Counted from the stretch's first letter, positions 1 to 10,313 are shown. The stretch: 64,000 bases of DNA from Hydromonas duriensis (GCF_004363775.1 NZ_SNZE01000001.1:196741-260740), one strand, 5' to 3'. Numbers and translations are program-made. The notes: generated by a model from the letters alone, not told the origin.

Positions 1-1
1 T

Positions 2-439
2 GGTAAAGGTGCCATTTCTGATCAAACAGGCGCGCAGCGCGGTGTAGGTGCTCCTAATTTGACTGATAAAACGTGGTTGTATGGTGGGGATATTAAAACC
101 ATTACAGAAACAATTACTAAAGGTCGAAATAATGTGATGCCAGCATGGGCTTGTTTCTTAGGTGAAGCTCGAGTGCATGTTTTAGCCGCTTATGTCTGGC
201 AGTTGAATCGTGATGAAAATGGTAAAGTGTTGAATCCAACACAAGCACCTGAGTATTTAGCTAAATTTGCTGCTGAAGATAAAGCAGCTTGGGATATGGG
301 CAAAACAGAAGGCATCAAACGAGGTGTTCCTGAGTGCCAAGGTATCTCTGTTCATATGCAGAAAGCGTGGAAAGCTGAAGCGGATGAGGCTGCGGCGGCT
401 CAGGCTGCTAAACCAGCAGAAGCAGAGATCAAAAAATAA
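2..439 (+). CDS. ccoP: Cytochrome c oxidase cbb3-type subunit III (CcoP), C-terminal part
   Basis: This is the 3' end of the gene; the frame is open to the left edge, so the start lies outside the window. CcoP is the membrane-anchored dihaem cytochrome c that passes electrons to the CcoN catalytic subunit of the high-affinity cbb3 oxidase. The visible part is the end of the second cytochrome c domain: GAPNLTD and WLYGG, then VMPAW, whose Met is the expected axial haem ligand, then the closing helix ending VLAAYVW. The CxxCH of this domain must lie just upstream. The tail is Ala/Lys-rich. An ATG-less internal TTG at 59 is not the real start. ccoG and ccoH follow, as is usual for cbb3 clusters. 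Confidence 0.93.
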   Translation, partial: GKGAISDQTGAQRGVGAPNLTDKTWLYGGDIKTITETITKGRNNVMPAWACFLGEARVHVLAAYVWQLNRDENGKVLNPTQAPEYLAKFAAEDKAAWDMGKTEGIKRGVPECQGISVHMQKAWKAEADEAAAAQAAKPAEAEIKK

Positions 440-450
440 GACTAAAATAA

Positions 451-482
451 AAGCGTTCAAATAAAATTGAACGCTTTTTTTA
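451..482 (+). terminator. Intrinsic terminator after ccoP
   Basis: A perfect 10-bp stem (451-460 with 467-476) with a 6-nt loop runs into a T tract, 12 bases after the ccoP stop. It separates the oxidase structural genes from ccoG, which is probably read by partial read-through or its own promoter. Confidence 0.85.
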
Positions 483-527
483 TTTAGAATAGTTTTGACA
501 CTGAATTGACATTGAAGAAAGAGAAAA

Positions 528-2009
528 ATGCGCCCTGTATTTTACGCAAAAGTAGAACAGTCTGATTCGGTTGGCGGTCAGACCCCACACCGTCATGGCA
601 AAGAACAGGATAAACCACAAGGTTTATTTACTGCTCGAAAAAAAATGTTTGTGCGCGAGGTGAGTGGCTTTTTCGATAATTGGCGTTGGGTATTTGTGTG
701 GCTAACGCAAATTGTATTTTACGGCACACCATGGTTACAGTGGAATGGGCGTCAGGCAGTGTTGTTTGATTTAAACGAACACAAGTTTTATTTGTTTGGA
801 CTGGTGTTGTGGCCTTCAGATGTGGCCTATATGGCGATTTTGCTTATCATTTGCGCTTTAGCATTGTTTTTGTTTACGGCTGTTGCAGGACGCTTATGGT
901 GTGGTTACACTTGCCCTCAAACCGTTTATACTGAAATTTTTATGTGGTTTGAACGCAAAATCGAGGGCGACCGTGTGGCGCAGATGCGTTTGGATAAAGC
1001 ACCGTTGTCTTTTAATAAAATTTGGCGTAAGGCTTTAAAACATTCGGCTTGGATTCTGGTTGCCCTTTGGTCTGGTTATACACTGGTTGCCTATTTCACA
1101 CCCGTCAGAGAGTTGATTGTCGAAACGCTCAATTTCACTTTGTCAGCCGCAGAGGTGTTTTGGATTTTCTTTTATGGTTTTATGATGTATTTATTCGCAG
1201 GCTGGATGCGTGAGCAAGTCTGTAAATACATGTGCCCTTACGCTCGTTTCCAAAGTGTTATGTTTGATGAAGATACTTTAATCGTGACTTATGATGTCAA
1301 GCGTGGAGAATCACGCGGGCCGCGTAAAAAAGGGATTGATCCAAGAGAGGTGGGTAAAGGCGATTGTATTGACTGCGGTGTTTGTGTGGATGTGTGTCCA
1401 ACGGGTATTGACATTCGCAATGGTTTACAATATGAATGCATTGGTTGTGGGGCTTGCATTGATGGCTGTAATGATATTATGGCAAAAATGGGCTACCCTA
1501 AAAATTTGATTCGGTACGACACGGAAAATGGTGTGGAATTAGGTTTAAGCAAAAAACAGCTAATTCGTAAAGTCTTTCGAGGTCGAGTCCTGGTGTACAC
1601 GGCTGTTTTATTGGCCTTAATTGGTGGTTTAGCCTATAGTTTAAGCGAACGTAGCGTGGTTAAGGTGCGTGTTGAACGTGATGCGCGGACCGTTGTTCGT
1701 GTTTTAGAAAATGGTTTGATTGAAAATGTGTATCGCATACAACTATCGAATTCAGATGAAAAGGCGCATCAAATTGCTTTAAGTGCTCATGGTTTGAATG
1801 GTATTTCGATTTCAGGGAGCAATGAAATACTCTTACCTGAGCTAAGTACGCAAACTTTGGTGTTGAGATTACAAGTAGACCCAGTGAAAGCACGCAGTGC
1901 GGGTGGAACGTCGGGAACAAATCCTGTAGAAATTAAGCTTAAGACGTTGGATTTAAAAGAAGAGCCGATGGTTGAGAAAACCATATTTATGCTACCAAAA
2001 CAAGATTAG
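528..2009 (+). CDS. ccoG: Cytochrome c oxidase accessory protein CcoG (FixG/RdxA)
   Basis: 493 aa membrane iron-sulfur protein needed for cbb3 oxidase assembly; the family has been linked to copper reduction for CcoN. Hydrophobic helices lie at about 50-75, 95-120, 165-190, 205-225 and 350-370. A NapH/NosR-like CGYTC pair is at 125-129. Two ferredoxin-type [4Fe-4S] motifs start at Cys280 (CIDCGVCVDVCP) and Cys304 (CIGCGACIDGC); in the second, Asn replaces the usual Pro after the last Cys. The C-terminal ~110 residues form the Ig-like FixG domain. A purine-rich ribosome site (gaagaaagag) precedes the ATG. ccoH follows after 11 bases, so the two are co-transcribed. Confidence 0.95.
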   Translation: MRPVFYAKVEQSDSVGGQTPHRHGKEQDKPQGLFTARKKMFVREVSGFFDNWRWVFVWLTQIVFYGTPWLQWNGRQAVLFDLNEHKFYLFGLVLWPSDVAYMAILLIICALALFLFTAVAGRLWCGYTCPQTVYTEIFMWFERKIEGDRVAQMRLDKAPLSFNKIWRKALKHSAWILVALWSGYTLVAYFTPVRELIVETLNFTLSAAEVFWIFFYGFMMYLFAGWMREQVCKYMCPYARFQSVMFDEDTLIVTYDVKRGESRGPRKKGIDPREVGKGDCIDCGVCVDVCPTGIDIRNGLQYECIGCGACIDGCNDIMAKMGYPKNLIRYDTENGVELGLSKKQLIRKVFRGRVLVYTAVLLALIGGLAYSLSERSVVKVRVERDARTVVRVLENGLIENVYRIQLSNSDEKAHQIALSAHGLNGISISGSNEILLPELSTQTLVLRLQVDPVKARSAGGTSGTNPVEIKLKTLDLKEEPMVEKTIFMLPKQD

Positions 2010-2020
2010 ACAAGGTTGTT

Positions 2021-2545
2021 ATGAATTCAATTCATGTGAGTCAAAACTCAAATAAAAAAATTGCAGAGCCATGGTATAAAAATCATGTTGTGCTCTTGAT
2101 GTTGACATTGCCCTTAGTGGTTGTATTGGCCTCGTTTATCACTTTGTATTTAGCGATAAAAACCAATGATGGCGTGCTTGATGATGACTATTACAAGCAA
2201 GGATTGGCCATCAATCAGGATTTGGCACGAGATAATCAAGCAAAGACTTTGGGCTTGACCGCTCAATTGCAGATAAAAGGCCCTGCTGTAGAGCTTAAAA
2301 TGACCAGCTTAGCAACGGCTGCCTTGGCGGGTCAGCCTATAAAAATGAGCTTGCAAAATATGGCCAGTAAGACCGAGGATTCTGTTTTGACCCTTGTGCC
2401 AGCTGGTGAGGGTGTATGGAGGGGCGAGTTAAAAAAACAGATCTCTACAGGGCATTGGCACATTCAATTGGAAGCACAGGATTGGCGATTGACGCAAACC
2501 GTTGTCGGCGGTATGCAATCTCCAATTTCATTTTCAGCTAAATGA
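2021..2545 (+). CDS. ccoH: FixH/CcoH family protein
   Basis: 174 aa. A single membrane helix at about 26-48 (VVLLMLTLPLVVVLASF) is followed by the family motif DDDYYKQGLAINQDLARD and a periplasmic beta-rich domain. FixH/CcoH proteins stay bound to the cbb3 oxidase and support its assembly or stability. It sits 11 bases after ccoG and ends at a strong terminator, so ccoG-ccoH forms the end of the cbb3 locus. ccoI and ccoS are not between them and must be elsewhere. Confidence 0.9.
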   Translation: MNSIHVSQNSNKKIAEPWYKNHVVLLMLTLPLVVVLASFITLYLAIKTNDGVLDDDYYKQGLAINQDLARDNQAKTLGLTAQLQIKGPAVELKMTSLATAALAGQPIKMSLQNMASKTEDSVLTLVPAGEGVWRGELKKQISTGHWHIQLEAQDWRLTQTVVGGMQSPISFSAK

Positions 2546-2594
2546 GAATTGAGTAAAGTGGATCAAGTTTTGTCAGTGGATTCATGAAGTAGAA

Positions 2595-2623
2595 AAAGCC
2601 GCTCGTTTAGAGCGGCTTTTTTA
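2595..2623. terminator. Bidirectional intrinsic terminator between ccoH and gdhA
   Basis: 10-bp GC-rich stem (2595-2604 with 2610-2619), 5-nt loop, T tract on the plus side and an A tract on the other. It can therefore serve both ccoH (plus) and the convergent gdhA (minus, ending at 2647). Confidence 0.88.
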
Positions 2624-2646
2624 GTACGGCTTAAGCGAGTAAAGAA

Positions 2647-3990
2647 TTAATACACGCCTTGGGCAATCATTGCTTCAGCCACTTTTACGAAGCCAGCAAT
2701 GTTTGCGCCATCTACATAATTCACTGAACCATCAGCTTGTGTGCCGTATTTAACACAGTTTTGGTGAATGTCTTTCATGATGGCGTGGAGTTTTGCATCG
2801 ACTTCTTCACGTGTCCAAGACAAGCGAATTGCATTTTGGCTCATTTCTAAACCAGAAGTAGCCACACCACCTGCATTTGAGGCCTTGCCTGGTGCAAACA
2901 TGATGCCTGCATGTAAGAATGCTTCAACAGCTTCTAATGTCGAAGGCATGTTCGCGCCTTCAGATACACAGATGACGCCATTAGCGAGCAAGGTTTTGGC
3001 ATCATTCTCATCCAATTCATTTTGGGTTGCGCATGGCAATGCCACGTCGGCTTTGATGTGCCAAGGACGTTTGCCTGCTTCGAACGTGTGACCATGAGCC
3101 GCAGCAAAAGCCGACAGACGACCGCGCTGTACATTTTTTAAGTCCATAATCGCCGCAAGTTTCGCAGCGTCAATACCTTCAGGAATGTGTAAAGTCCCTT
3201 CTGAATCAGACAGAGACACCACTTTTGCGCCCAATTGAGTGGCTTTTTCGCATGCGTATTGTGCGACATTGCCTGAGCCTGAAATCAAAACAGTCTTGCC
3301 TTTGATGTCGTCGCCTTTGTGGTTGAGCATTTCTTGGGCAAAGTATACGGTGCCGTAGCCTGTTGCTTCAGGGCGAATCAAAGAACCGCCGAAGGTAATG
3401 CCTTTACCTGTAAACACAGAACCCGTGTCATTTGAGTATTTTTTCATGTAACCCGTCATGAAGCCGACTTCACGTGCGCCCACGCCGATATCACCAGCAG
3501 GCACGTCCGTGTTCGGGCCAATGTGACGATACAACTCGCCCATCAACGCTTGGCAAAAACGCATCACTTCGCCGTCTGATTTACCCTTCGGATCAAAGTC
3601 AGAGCCGCCTTTACCGCCACCCATAGGCAGAGTGGTCAATGAGTTTTTAAACGTTTGTTCAAAGGCCAAAAATTTCAAAATAGACAAGTTGACCGATGGG
3701 TGAAAACGCATGCCGCCTTTGTAAGGGCCAATGGCATTGTTGTGTTGAATACGGAAAGCGCGGTTTACTTGAGTATTGCCCGCATCATCAACCCAGCTCA
3801 CGCGGAATTGAATCACACGCTCTGGCTCAACCAAACGTTCCAATACTGCATAATTGGCGTATTTTGGATTTTTTTCGATGAACGGCCACAGGCTTGTCAT
3901 TACCTCTTTGACTGCTTGCAAAAATTCGGGTTGGTTCGGGTCGCGTTTGGCGACGTAAGCTAAAAAGTCTTCTAATGTTGCGTAAGCCAT
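2647..3990 (-). CDS. gdhA: NADP-specific glutamate dehydrogenase
   Basis: 447 aa, the same length as E. coli GdhA. It reductively aminates 2-oxoglutarate to glutamate in the cytoplasm (ammonium assimilation). The substrate-binding segment PMGGGKGGSDFDP carries the catalytic Lys at about 127; the Rossmann nucleotide motif GSGNVAQYACEKA lies in the second half. The ATG at 3990 is preceded by a good ribosome site (aaggag). The gene is monocistronic: the mutL-rpiA operon lies upstream on the same strand across a 244-bp gap, and a shared terminator lies downstream. Confidence 0.97.
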   Translation of the reverse strand: MAYATLEDFLAYVAKRDPNQPEFLQAVKEVMTSLWPFIEKNPKYANYAVLERLVEPERVIQFRVSWVDDAGNTQVNRAFRIQHNNAIGPYKGGMRFHPSVNLSILKFLAFEQTFKNSLTTLPMGGGKGGSDFDPKGKSDGEVMRFCQALMGELYRHIGPNTDVPAGDIGVGAREVGFMTGYMKKYSNDTGSVFTGKGITFGGSLIRPEATGYGTVYFAQEMLNHKGDDIKGKTVLISGSGNVAQYACEKATQLGAKVVSLSDSEGTLHIPEGIDAAKLAAIMDLKNVQRGRLSAFAAAHGHTFEAGKRPWHIKADVALPCATQNELDENDAKTLLANGVICVSEGANMPSTLEAVEAFLHAGIMFAPGKASNAGGVATSGLEMSQNAIRLSWTREEVDAKLHAIMKDIHQNCVKYGTQADGSVNYVDGANIAGFVKVAEAMIAQGVY

Positions 3991-4234
3991 GTAGCTGCTC
4001 CTTCTTTTCTCATGTGGTTTTGTAAAAATTAATGATTAATCCGTCACCAATTATCATTTATAAGGTGTAAGATTGATTAATGAAACTGCGCCATTCTAAC
4101 CTTTTTGAACCGATAAAACAAATGATAAAGCCGCGTATTCAAGCGGTTTTCAGGAAGAATTTATGGTTAAATAAAAGCTGTGCGATTGTTTCACTTGGGT
4201 TTTTGTGTGTCCCTATTTTTAAAACAATATTAAC

Positions 4235-4909
4235 TTAATAACTTATTGTTTTGACGCCCTCTGCGGTCGCAATTAAGGCAATATCGGCAGCATTTTGCGC
4301 AAAAATGCCCACGGTCAACACGCCTGGAATAATGCTCAGTTGAATTTCCAAGGCCAAAGGCTCGTTAATGCTTAAGCCATGCACATCTAAAATATGACAG
4401 CCGTTGTCAGTGATGAGCGGAGTGCCATCGGCATGTTTGCGCCATACGGGGCGACCGCCCAAATCACTCAACTGGCGCGCGACGGCTTCCCGCGCCAAAG
4501 GCACGACCTCAACGGGCAGGGGGAATGTGCCCAGTATATTCACTTCTTTGCTTGCATCCGCGATGCAGATGAACTGTTCGGCGATAGACGCGCAAATTTT
4601 CTCGCGCGTATGTGCGGCGCCGCCGCCCTTAATCATGTTGCCTTCGGTGTCAATTTCATCCGCGCCATCAATATAAACGGGGACGGACTCGACCTCATTG
4701 ACGTCAAATACTTGGATGCCGTGACCTTCGAGTCGCTGCTTAGTGCGCTCCGAGCTGGCAATCGCGCCGATAATTTTATCTTTTATAAGAGCAAGCTCGT
4801 CAATAAATAAATCAGCTGTTGAGCCCGTACCAACACCAATGATGGTGTTGTGCGGCACGTATTCAATGGCTTTTTGGGCAACGAGGCGTTTGAGTTCGTT
4901 TTGGTTCAT
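4235..4909 (-). other. rpiA: RpiA-only reading with internal ATG start (alternative to the fusion)
   Basis: Starting at the ATG at 4909 gives 224 aa, the normal RpiA length, beginning [14 protein letters not shown] like stand-alone homologues. The bases upstream (aaagcgataaaaatc) contain no convincing Shine-Dalgarno, so independent initiation would be weak or translationally coupled. This is the reading most annotation pipelines would choose. Confidence 0.6.
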
Positions 4910-5335
4910 GATTTTTATCGCTTTAAATGTTGATTGAGAATCGGGGGTTATAGATAATGGCCGTGCATATTTTAAATTGTTTCCTTTTGAAGTGAAACCA
5001 CAGCTGCCAATGTCGATGCAATTTGCAATTTCTCCTGATAATTCAAAACAAGCGCAGTCAGATGGGATATCGCATGATGCGTCACAAAAACCTGCTTGTT
5101 GCGATTTATAAGGCGTGGAAAATTGTATTAATTTTTTGTTTGCTTCGGTGCAACGTAGCAAACGTTGTTGTAAAAGTATGAGGCCTTTTAATGTGCCGAA
5201 TCGTCGTATAACGCGATATCCTAATTTTGAACAGCTAGCTCGTCCCGAGTGTATGCGAAACGCGCATTCAAATCCTTTATGCGGCGATATATATAATTGA
5301 TAAAAACGAATGACACTTAAAAATATCCAACGCAT
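4235..5335 (-). CDS. rpiA: YidD-like protein fused in frame to ribose-5-phosphate isomerase A
   Basis: One open frame of 366 codons. Residues 1-62 match the YidD membrane-insertion-factor family ([34 protein letters not shown]) in its cysteine-rich variant, followed by a Cys-rich tail to about 125. Residues 143-366 are a complete RpiA, which interconverts ribose-5-P and ribulose-5-P (pentose phosphate pathway): [17 protein letters not shown] and [11 protein letters not shown]. No stop codon separates the parts. The first ATG of the YidD part is 5 bases after the mutL stop, so it is in the mutL operon. RpiA could also start internally at the ATG at 4909. Whether a fusion protein, two proteins or only RpiA is made cannot be decided from sequence. 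Confidence 0.8.
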   Translation of the reverse strand: MRWIFLSVIRFYQLYISPHKGFECAFRIHSGRASCSKLGYRVIRRFGTLKGLILLQQRLLRCTEANKKLIQFSTPYKSQQAGFCDASCDIPSDCACFELSGEIANCIDIGSCGFTSKGNNLKYARPLSITPDSQSTFKAIKIMNQNELKRLVAQKAIEYVPHNTIIGVGTGSTADLFIDELALIKDKIIGAIASSERTKQRLEGHGIQVFDVNEVESVPVYIDGADEIDTEGNMIKGGGAAHTREKICASIAEQFICIADASKEVNILGTFPLPVEVVPLAREAVARQLSDLGGRPVWRKHADGTPLITDNGCHILDVHGLSINEPLALEIQLSIIPGVLTVGIFAQNAADIALIATAEGVKTISY

Positions 5336-5340
5336 TTGGT

Positions 5341-7224
5341 TTATTGCCCACGCATAAATAAAGCATCCAATTGCTTCATCGTCATGTGTACCCAAGTTGG
5401 TCGACCGTGATTGCATTGATTGGCGCGTTCTGTCGCTTCCATGTCGCGTAGGAGTTGATTCATTTCGGGTAGGGTTAAGTTGCGGTTGGCGCGTACTGCG
5501 CCGTGACAGGCGAGTGTGCCCAGTAATTCATTGCGCTTTTCAGTTAAGACGTGAGTGGCGCCAAACTCAGTGATGTCGGCTAAAACTGCGCGTGCGAGTT
5601 CGATGGCGTTCGCCTGCTTGAGTAAAGTGGGAATGCTGCGAATGGCGATTTCAGTTTGTCCCAGCGGCGTCAGGGTTAGGCCTATGTGAGATAAAACCGC
5701 GTTGCATTCAGGTTCGTGCAAAGTCGCTATTTCGACGGGTGAGGCAGAAAAATGAATGGGGAGCAGCAAGTCTTGACGGGTGAGCGGTTCATTATCGAGA
5801 ATGTTTTTTAAGCGTTCGTAGACAATCCGCTCGTGCGCCGCGTGCATGTCGATGAGCACCAAGCCTTGAGTATTTTGCGCCAGTACATATACGCCATGAA
5901 CTTGTGCGATGGCGAAGCCGAGAGGATGTTCATCGTGGGTGGATGCTGATTGATTCACATCCGCTGGTGCTTGAGTTTGAAACATTTCAAAGCGTTCGTT
6001 GTCCGTGCTTTGAGCTGTGCCAAAACGTTCAGGTTGGGCAGGGCTGTTCAGCAAGTCAAGGTAATTGCGAGCGGTTTGTGCCAGCTGGAGAGGTTGCTGT
6101 TGAGCACTCGTGTATGGTTTGGCAAAGGGGCGTGTGACGGTTGATGGGTTAGGGTAAGGCAACTTCGCTTGCGAATTGTCAAAGTTGGTATTCACTTCGC
6201 CCAATTGCACCCGTGAGCTGGCCGTTTGTGCCAACGATTTTTTTAAACTGTTGGCGATGAATTGGTGTATCGCGCCACTTTCTCGAAAACGCACTTCGGT
6301 TTTGGCAGGGTGAACGTTGACGTCAACGCCTTGCGCGGGGCAATCGAGAAATAAAACATAGGCAGGAAAACGCGCGTGATGCAGTACATCGGCATAAGCG
6401 GTGCGGATGGCATGATTGACCACTTTGTCGCGTACGAAGCGTTGGTTAATATAAGCATACTGAATATCGGCGCGTGCCCGCGCGACGTCGGGCGGACATA
6501 TCATGCCGATTAGTTGCAATTCGCCTGATGTGTGGTGGACCCAAATGGCGTGTTCAGGCAAGTTTTTACCCAATACGTCTTTGATGCGGTGTTGCCAGTC
6601 GGTGGCAAGATATTGTTCAAGTGTTTTGTCGTTGTGCGTCAGCGTGAATGCGCAGTGCGGGTTTGCCAAAGCGGCACGGGTAAAATACTCCACGCAATGG
6701 GACAATTCTGTTGCATCTGTTTTAAGAAATTTCCGTCGCGCAGGGGTGTTGAAATATAAATGCGAGACTTCGATGCGAGTACCTACTTCGCCTGCCGCAG
6801 CTCGAGTTTGCCATGTGCCATTGAGATTGTCGATGCACATGGCGTGTTCAGCGGCATCGTTGCGGCTGGTTAAACGCATGTGCGAAACCGACGCAATCGA
6901 GGCCAATGCTTCGCCCCGAAATCCCATTGATTCAACGTGTTCAAGCTCATCGAGTGAACGAACTTTACTGGTGGCGTGGCGCGTGACCGCTAAGGATAAC
7001 TCGTTCGCCGCAATGCCGCAGCCGTTGTCACTGATGTCAATGAGCGACTTTCCGCCCTCGGACAAGCGTAATGTGATGGTTGTTGCGCCAGCGTCCAAGG
7101 CATTTTCCAGCAACTCTTTGACCACGGATGCGGGGCGTTCAACCACTTCACCCGCAGCAATTTGGCTGATGAGGTGATCAGGCAGTTCGAGTATGGCGCG
7201 TTGCGGAGCGAGACGAATTTTCAT
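5341..7224 (-). CDS. mutL: DNA mismatch repair protein MutL
   Basis: 627 aa. The N-terminal GHKL ATPase shows [21 protein letters not shown], the DNGCGI motif and [11 protein letters not shown]; a Pro/Gln-rich linker spans about 340-430; then the C-terminal dimerisation domain. The latter carries [12 protein letters not shown] at 459-470, the MutL endonuclease motif with Met for Gln, as in Neisseria and Pseudomonas, plus ACHGAVRA and CNHGRP metal-site motifs. It is therefore likely a nicking MutL of the MutH-independent type. MutL links MutS mismatch recognition to strand removal. It is the first gene of a minus-strand operon with the YidD-RpiA frame. Confidence 0.96.
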   Translation of the reverse strand: MKIRLAPQRAILELPDHLISQIAAGEVVERPASVVKELLENALDAGATTITLRLSEGGKSLIDISDNGCGIAANELSLAVTRHATSKVRSLDELEHVESMGFRGEALASIASVSHMRLTSRNDAAEHAMCIDNLNGTWQTRAAAGEVGTRIEVSHLYFNTPARRKFLKTDATELSHCVEYFTRAALANPHCAFTLTHNDKTLEQYLATDWQHRIKDVLGKNLPEHAIWVHHTSGELQLIGMICPPDVARARADIQYAYINQRFVRDKVVNHAIRTAYADVLHHARFPAYVLFLDCPAQGVDVNVHPAKTEVRFRESGAIHQFIANSLKKSLAQTASSRVQLGEVNTNFDNSQAKLPYPNPSTVTRPFAKPYTSAQQQPLQLAQTARNYLDLLNSPAQPERFGTAQSTDNERFEMFQTQAPADVNQSASTHDEHPLGFAIAQVHGVYVLAQNTQGLVLIDMHAAHERIVYERLKNILDNEPLTRQDLLLPIHFSASPVEIATLHEPECNAVLSHIGLTLTPLGQTEIAIRSIPTLLKQANAIELARAVLADITEFGATHVLTEKRNELLGTLACHGAVRANRNLTLPEMNQLLRDMEATERANQCNHGRPTWVHMTMKQLDALFMRGQ

Positions 7225-7404
7225 GGAGTGATTGTATAAAATAAGTTCATCATTTTACAGGGACTTTGCTTGCGCTGTGTAGGCAACGTGCATCACTTTA
7301 TTTTTGGTGCTTGTTAAACAGTGTTTTGTGGCGTTTTACGCTTGTCAGCCGTTTGTAAGTCCATGCTTTCAAAATGATTTACAAGCTTGAAAATCTATAT
7401 TTAC

Positions 7405-7424
7405 GATAAACAATGATAAACAAT
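7405..7424 (+). repeat. Tandem 10-bp direct repeat before acs
   Basis: GATAAACAAT occurs twice back to back (7405-7414, 7415-7424), ending 13 bases before the acs ATG and abutting its ribosome site (taggag). No function is evident; it may be a replication-slippage duplication in the leader. Confidence 0.7.
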
Positions 7425-7437
7425 GTTAGGAGACAAA

Positions 7438-9426
7438 ATGACTACGAATACCATTCAAAGTACGGCGACTGAAAACCGTTTATTCACGCCTTCTGTGAAT
7501 TGGTCCGCTACAGCGGCGATTCCTGATATGGCGGCTTATAAAGCACTGTGCGATGAGGCCGCGAATGACTATGAAGGTTTTTGGGCACGTTTGGCGCGGG
7601 AAAACTTAACTTGGCATACCCCATTTACACAAGTGTTGGATGAGTCCAATGCACCTTTTTATCAATGGTTCGCAGACGGTCGTTTGAACGCTTCTTACAA
7701 CTGCCTTGACCGTCATGTGGAAGCAGGGCGTGGCGATAAGGTGGCCATTCGCTTTGAGTCCGATAACGGCGAAGTGACTCTTGTGACCTATTCAAACTTG
7801 TTGTCACGCGTGAATAAAATGGCGAATGTGCTTAAAAGTCTCGGTGTTCAAAAAGGCGACCGAGTGATGATTTATTTGCCCATGTCGATTGAAGGCGTAA
7901 CAGCGATGCAAGCGTGCGCGCGCATTGGCGCAATTCACAGCGTCGTTTTTGGTGGCTTTTCTGCCAAAGCTTTGAACGACCGTATCGTTGATACGGGCGC
8001 ATCGCTCATTATTACCGCAGACGAGCAAGCGCGGGGAGGTAAAAATTTACCTTTGAAAGACAATGTCGATGAAGCGCTGGCGCTCGGTGACTGCGAGTCA
8101 GTGCGTCATGTCTTGGTCAATATTCGGACGCATGGTTCAATTTCATTTAGAGAAGGGTTTGATTTGCATTTAGAACCTTTGCTTGCGCGACAATCCGATC
8201 AATGTGAGCCTGTTTGGGTCGAGGCCGAGCATCCGCTGTTTATTTTGTACACTTCGGGTTCGACAGGCACGCCTAAAGGCGTGCAGCACTCAACGGGTGG
8301 TTATTTGCTGTGGGCGACGCAAACCATGAAGTGGACCTTTGACATTAAGCCCAATGACGTGTTTTGGTGTACGGCGGACATTGGCTGGATTACGGGGCAT
8401 ACGTATGTGTGCTATGGCCCTTTGTCGGCTGGTGCCACTCAAATAGTATTTGAAGGCATTCCAACCTATCCAAATGCATCACGTTTTTGGAAAATGATTG
8501 AATCGCACCGTTGCAGCATTTTTCATACCGCCCCCACCGCCATTCGCGCACTGAATAAATCATCGGAAATGGATGAAAGCGTCCATCCTAAGAACTTTGA
8601 TTTAAGCAGTTTGCGCATCATGGGCTCGGTCGGTGAGCCGATTAATCCAGAGGCGTGGATGTGGTACTACAAGAACGTGGGCGGAGAGCGTTGCCCAATC
8701 GTTGATACGTTCTGGCAAACGGAAACAGGCGGAAATATGATTGCACCGATGCCTGCCGCCACACCTTTAATGCCAGGCTCATGCACGATGCCTTTGCCTG
8801 GCATCATGACCGCCATTGTGGATGAAACAGGACATGATGTAGAGAATGGGCAAGGGGGGCTTTTGGTGGTGAAACGCCCGTGGCCCTCGATGTTGCGCAA
8901 TGTGTGGGGTAATCCGCAACGGTATAAATCGGGCTACTTTCCAGAAGAGTTGGGCGGGACATACTATTTGGCAGGTGATGGTGCAATGCGCTATGTCGAT
9001 ACGACCTATTTCCAAATCATGGGACGCATTGACGATATTTTAAATGTATCAGGACATCGTTTGGGTACAATGGAAGTCGAGTCGGCCTTGGTGTCGCATC
9101 ACCTCGTAGCAGAAGCCGCAGTGGTGGGTCGCCCAGATGATGTAAGCGGTGAAGCGATTTGTGCGTTTGTGGTTTTGAAACGCACTTTGCCAAAAGGCGC
9201 GGAGGCTTTAGAAATAGCCAAAGAGTTGCGCAACTGGGTTGGGCAGGAAATTGGTCCGATTGCAAAACCCAAAGACATTCGCTTTGGTGACAATCTGCCT
9301 AAAACCCGTTCGGGCAAAATTATGCGCCGTCTCTTGCGCTCAATTGCCAAAGGTGAAGAAATTTCGCAAGACACATCGACTTTAGAAAATCCCGCTATTT
9401 TGGAACAGCTCAAACAGGCTTTATAA
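7438..9426 (+). CDS. acs: Acetyl-CoA synthetase (acetate--CoA ligase)
   Basis: 662 aa. Converts acetate, ATP and CoA to acetyl-CoA via acetyl-AMP, the scavenging route for acetate. Signature segments are [15 protein letters not shown] (P-loop), FWQTETGG, and [10 protein letters not shown] near the C-terminus, whose Lys is the usual regulatory acetylation site. The start at 7438 is preferred over the in-frame ATG at 7423 because taggag lies directly upstream of it. A promoter presumably lies in the ~200-bp gap shared with divergent mutL. A strong terminator follows, so the gene is monocistronic. Confidence 0.97.
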   Translation: MTTNTIQSTATENRLFTPSVNWSATAAIPDMAAYKALCDEAANDYEGFWARLARENLTWHTPFTQVLDESNAPFYQWFADGRLNASYNCLDRHVEAGRGDKVAIRFESDNGEVTLVTYSNLLSRVNKMANVLKSLGVQKGDRVMIYLPMSIEGVTAMQACARIGAIHSVVFGGFSAKALNDRIVDTGASLIITADEQARGGKNLPLKDNVDEALALGDCESVRHVLVNIRTHGSISFREGFDLHLEPLLARQSDQCEPVWVEAEHPLFILYTSGSTGTPKGVQHSTGGYLLWATQTMKWTFDIKPNDVFWCTADIGWITGHTYVCYGPLSAGATQIVFEGIPTYPNASRFWKMIESHRCSIFHTAPTAIRALNKSSEMDESVHPKNFDLSSLRIMGSVGEPINPEAWMWYYKNVGGERCPIVDTFWQTETGGNMIAPMPAATPLMPGSCTMPLPGIMTAIVDETGHDVENGQGGLLVVKRPWPSMLRNVWGNPQRYKSGYFPEELGGTYYLAGDGAMRYVDTTYFQIMGRIDDILNVSGHRLGTMEVESALVSHHLVAEAAVVGRPDDVSGEAICAFVVLKRTLPKGAEALEIAKELRNWVGQEIGPIAKPKDIRFGDNLPKTRSGKIMRRLLRSIAKGEEISQDTSTLENPAILEQLKQAL

Positions 9427-9455
9427 TAAGTCATTCAGCTCCTATGCTTCAGCAC

Positions 9456-9482
9456 AAGCGGCTCGTGAGAGCCGCTTTTTTT
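9456..9482 (+). terminator. Intrinsic terminator after acs
   Basis: Perfect 9-bp GC-rich stem (9456-9464 with 9469-9477), GTGA loop, then a T tract. Located 30 bases after the acs stop. Confidence 0.9.
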
Positions 9483-9625
9483 ATGATCCTTATTGATGGT
9501 TATGTGATGAGGTGGCAAGCCTTGTTCCATTCATTTATTCTTTAAACTCGTCACATCAAAGGATTCGGGTGTTAAAATAATCATCTATATTTTTATGCAA
9601 TTCTTTTATATTGATTTGACCCGCC

Positions 9626-10258
9626 ATGAGTGATGCCCGCCAAAAAATTATTCAAACCGCTTTAGCGCTGCTCGATGAAGTGGGGCTAGAGGGGCTGACG
9701 ATGCGCGGTTTAGCGAGCAAACTTTGCATTCAAGCCCCATCTTTATACTGGCATTTCAAAAACAAACAAGAGTTGTTGAATGCCATGATGGACTCAATGT
9801 TGATGTTGTATCTGCAGCCGAGTGAACAGTTCGCCATCAGTGGCCCGTGGCAGGTGCAGATTCACGCGCGTGCAAAATCCTTGCGAAGCATGTTGTTGAG
9901 TCACCGAGACGGGGTCTTGGTCTTTTGTCGAAAAGTCAGCATTTCACACAACTCGATGCGCGTGATGAATGATTTGACGCAGGTGCTGTTAGACGCAGGT
10001 TTTAAACCGAAAGATGCGGCTCGTTGCGTGTTTTCTTTATGGCATTACGTGATTGGCTTTGTGCTGGAAGAGCAAAAAACCACGGGCGCACATGCTTTGG
10101 TTGATTTGAATCAATTGAAACAAGAGCTGCGCAATAAAGTCACACCAGAGTATTCGGGTCTATTTATGTCGTATGAGTGGTTTTTTGATGCTGATATTGA
10201 CGCACGTTTTGAGTTTGGCATCCAGCTGTTGCTCAGTGGCCTAGCACTCCAATCTTAA
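9626..10258 (+). CDS. TetR/AcrR-family transcriptional regulator
   Basis: 210 aa. The N-terminal helix-turn-helix (LTMRGLASKLCIQAPSLYWHFKNKQELLNAM, about 24-54) closely resembles the TetR subfamily sensu stricto. The C-terminal ~130 residues are the helical ligand-binding and dimer domain (TetR_C-like, with LSHRDGVLVF). The effector and targets are unknown. No divergent efflux gene is adjacent: acs lies upstream behind a terminator and glyA downstream behind its own promoter. The gene appears to stand alone and may act elsewhere or autoregulate. Confidence 0.85.
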   Translation: MSDARQKIIQTALALLDEVGLEGLTMRGLASKLCIQAPSLYWHFKNKQELLNAMMDSMLMLYLQPSEQFAISGPWQVQIHARAKSLRSMLLSHRDGVLVFCRKVSISHNSMRVMNDLTQVLLDAGFKPKDAARCVFSLWHYVIGFVLEEQKTTGAHALVDLNQLKQELRNKVTPEYSGLFMSYEWFFDADIDARFEFGIQLLLSGLALQS

Positions 10259-10313
10259 TTTTGAGAAGGATATTAAATGCCGTTCATCATGCGTGTTTAG
10301 CTGAGTTGTGGGT

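Noticed and set aside
5336..5416. Further N-terminal extension of the YidD-RpiA frame
   Set aside because: It lies inside mutL; YidD homology starts at the ATG at 5335, 5 bases after the mutL stop.
6503..7177. 224-codon plus-strand ORF opposite mutL
   Set aside because: Antisense shadow of the conserved mutL ATPase region; the translation has no recognisable features.
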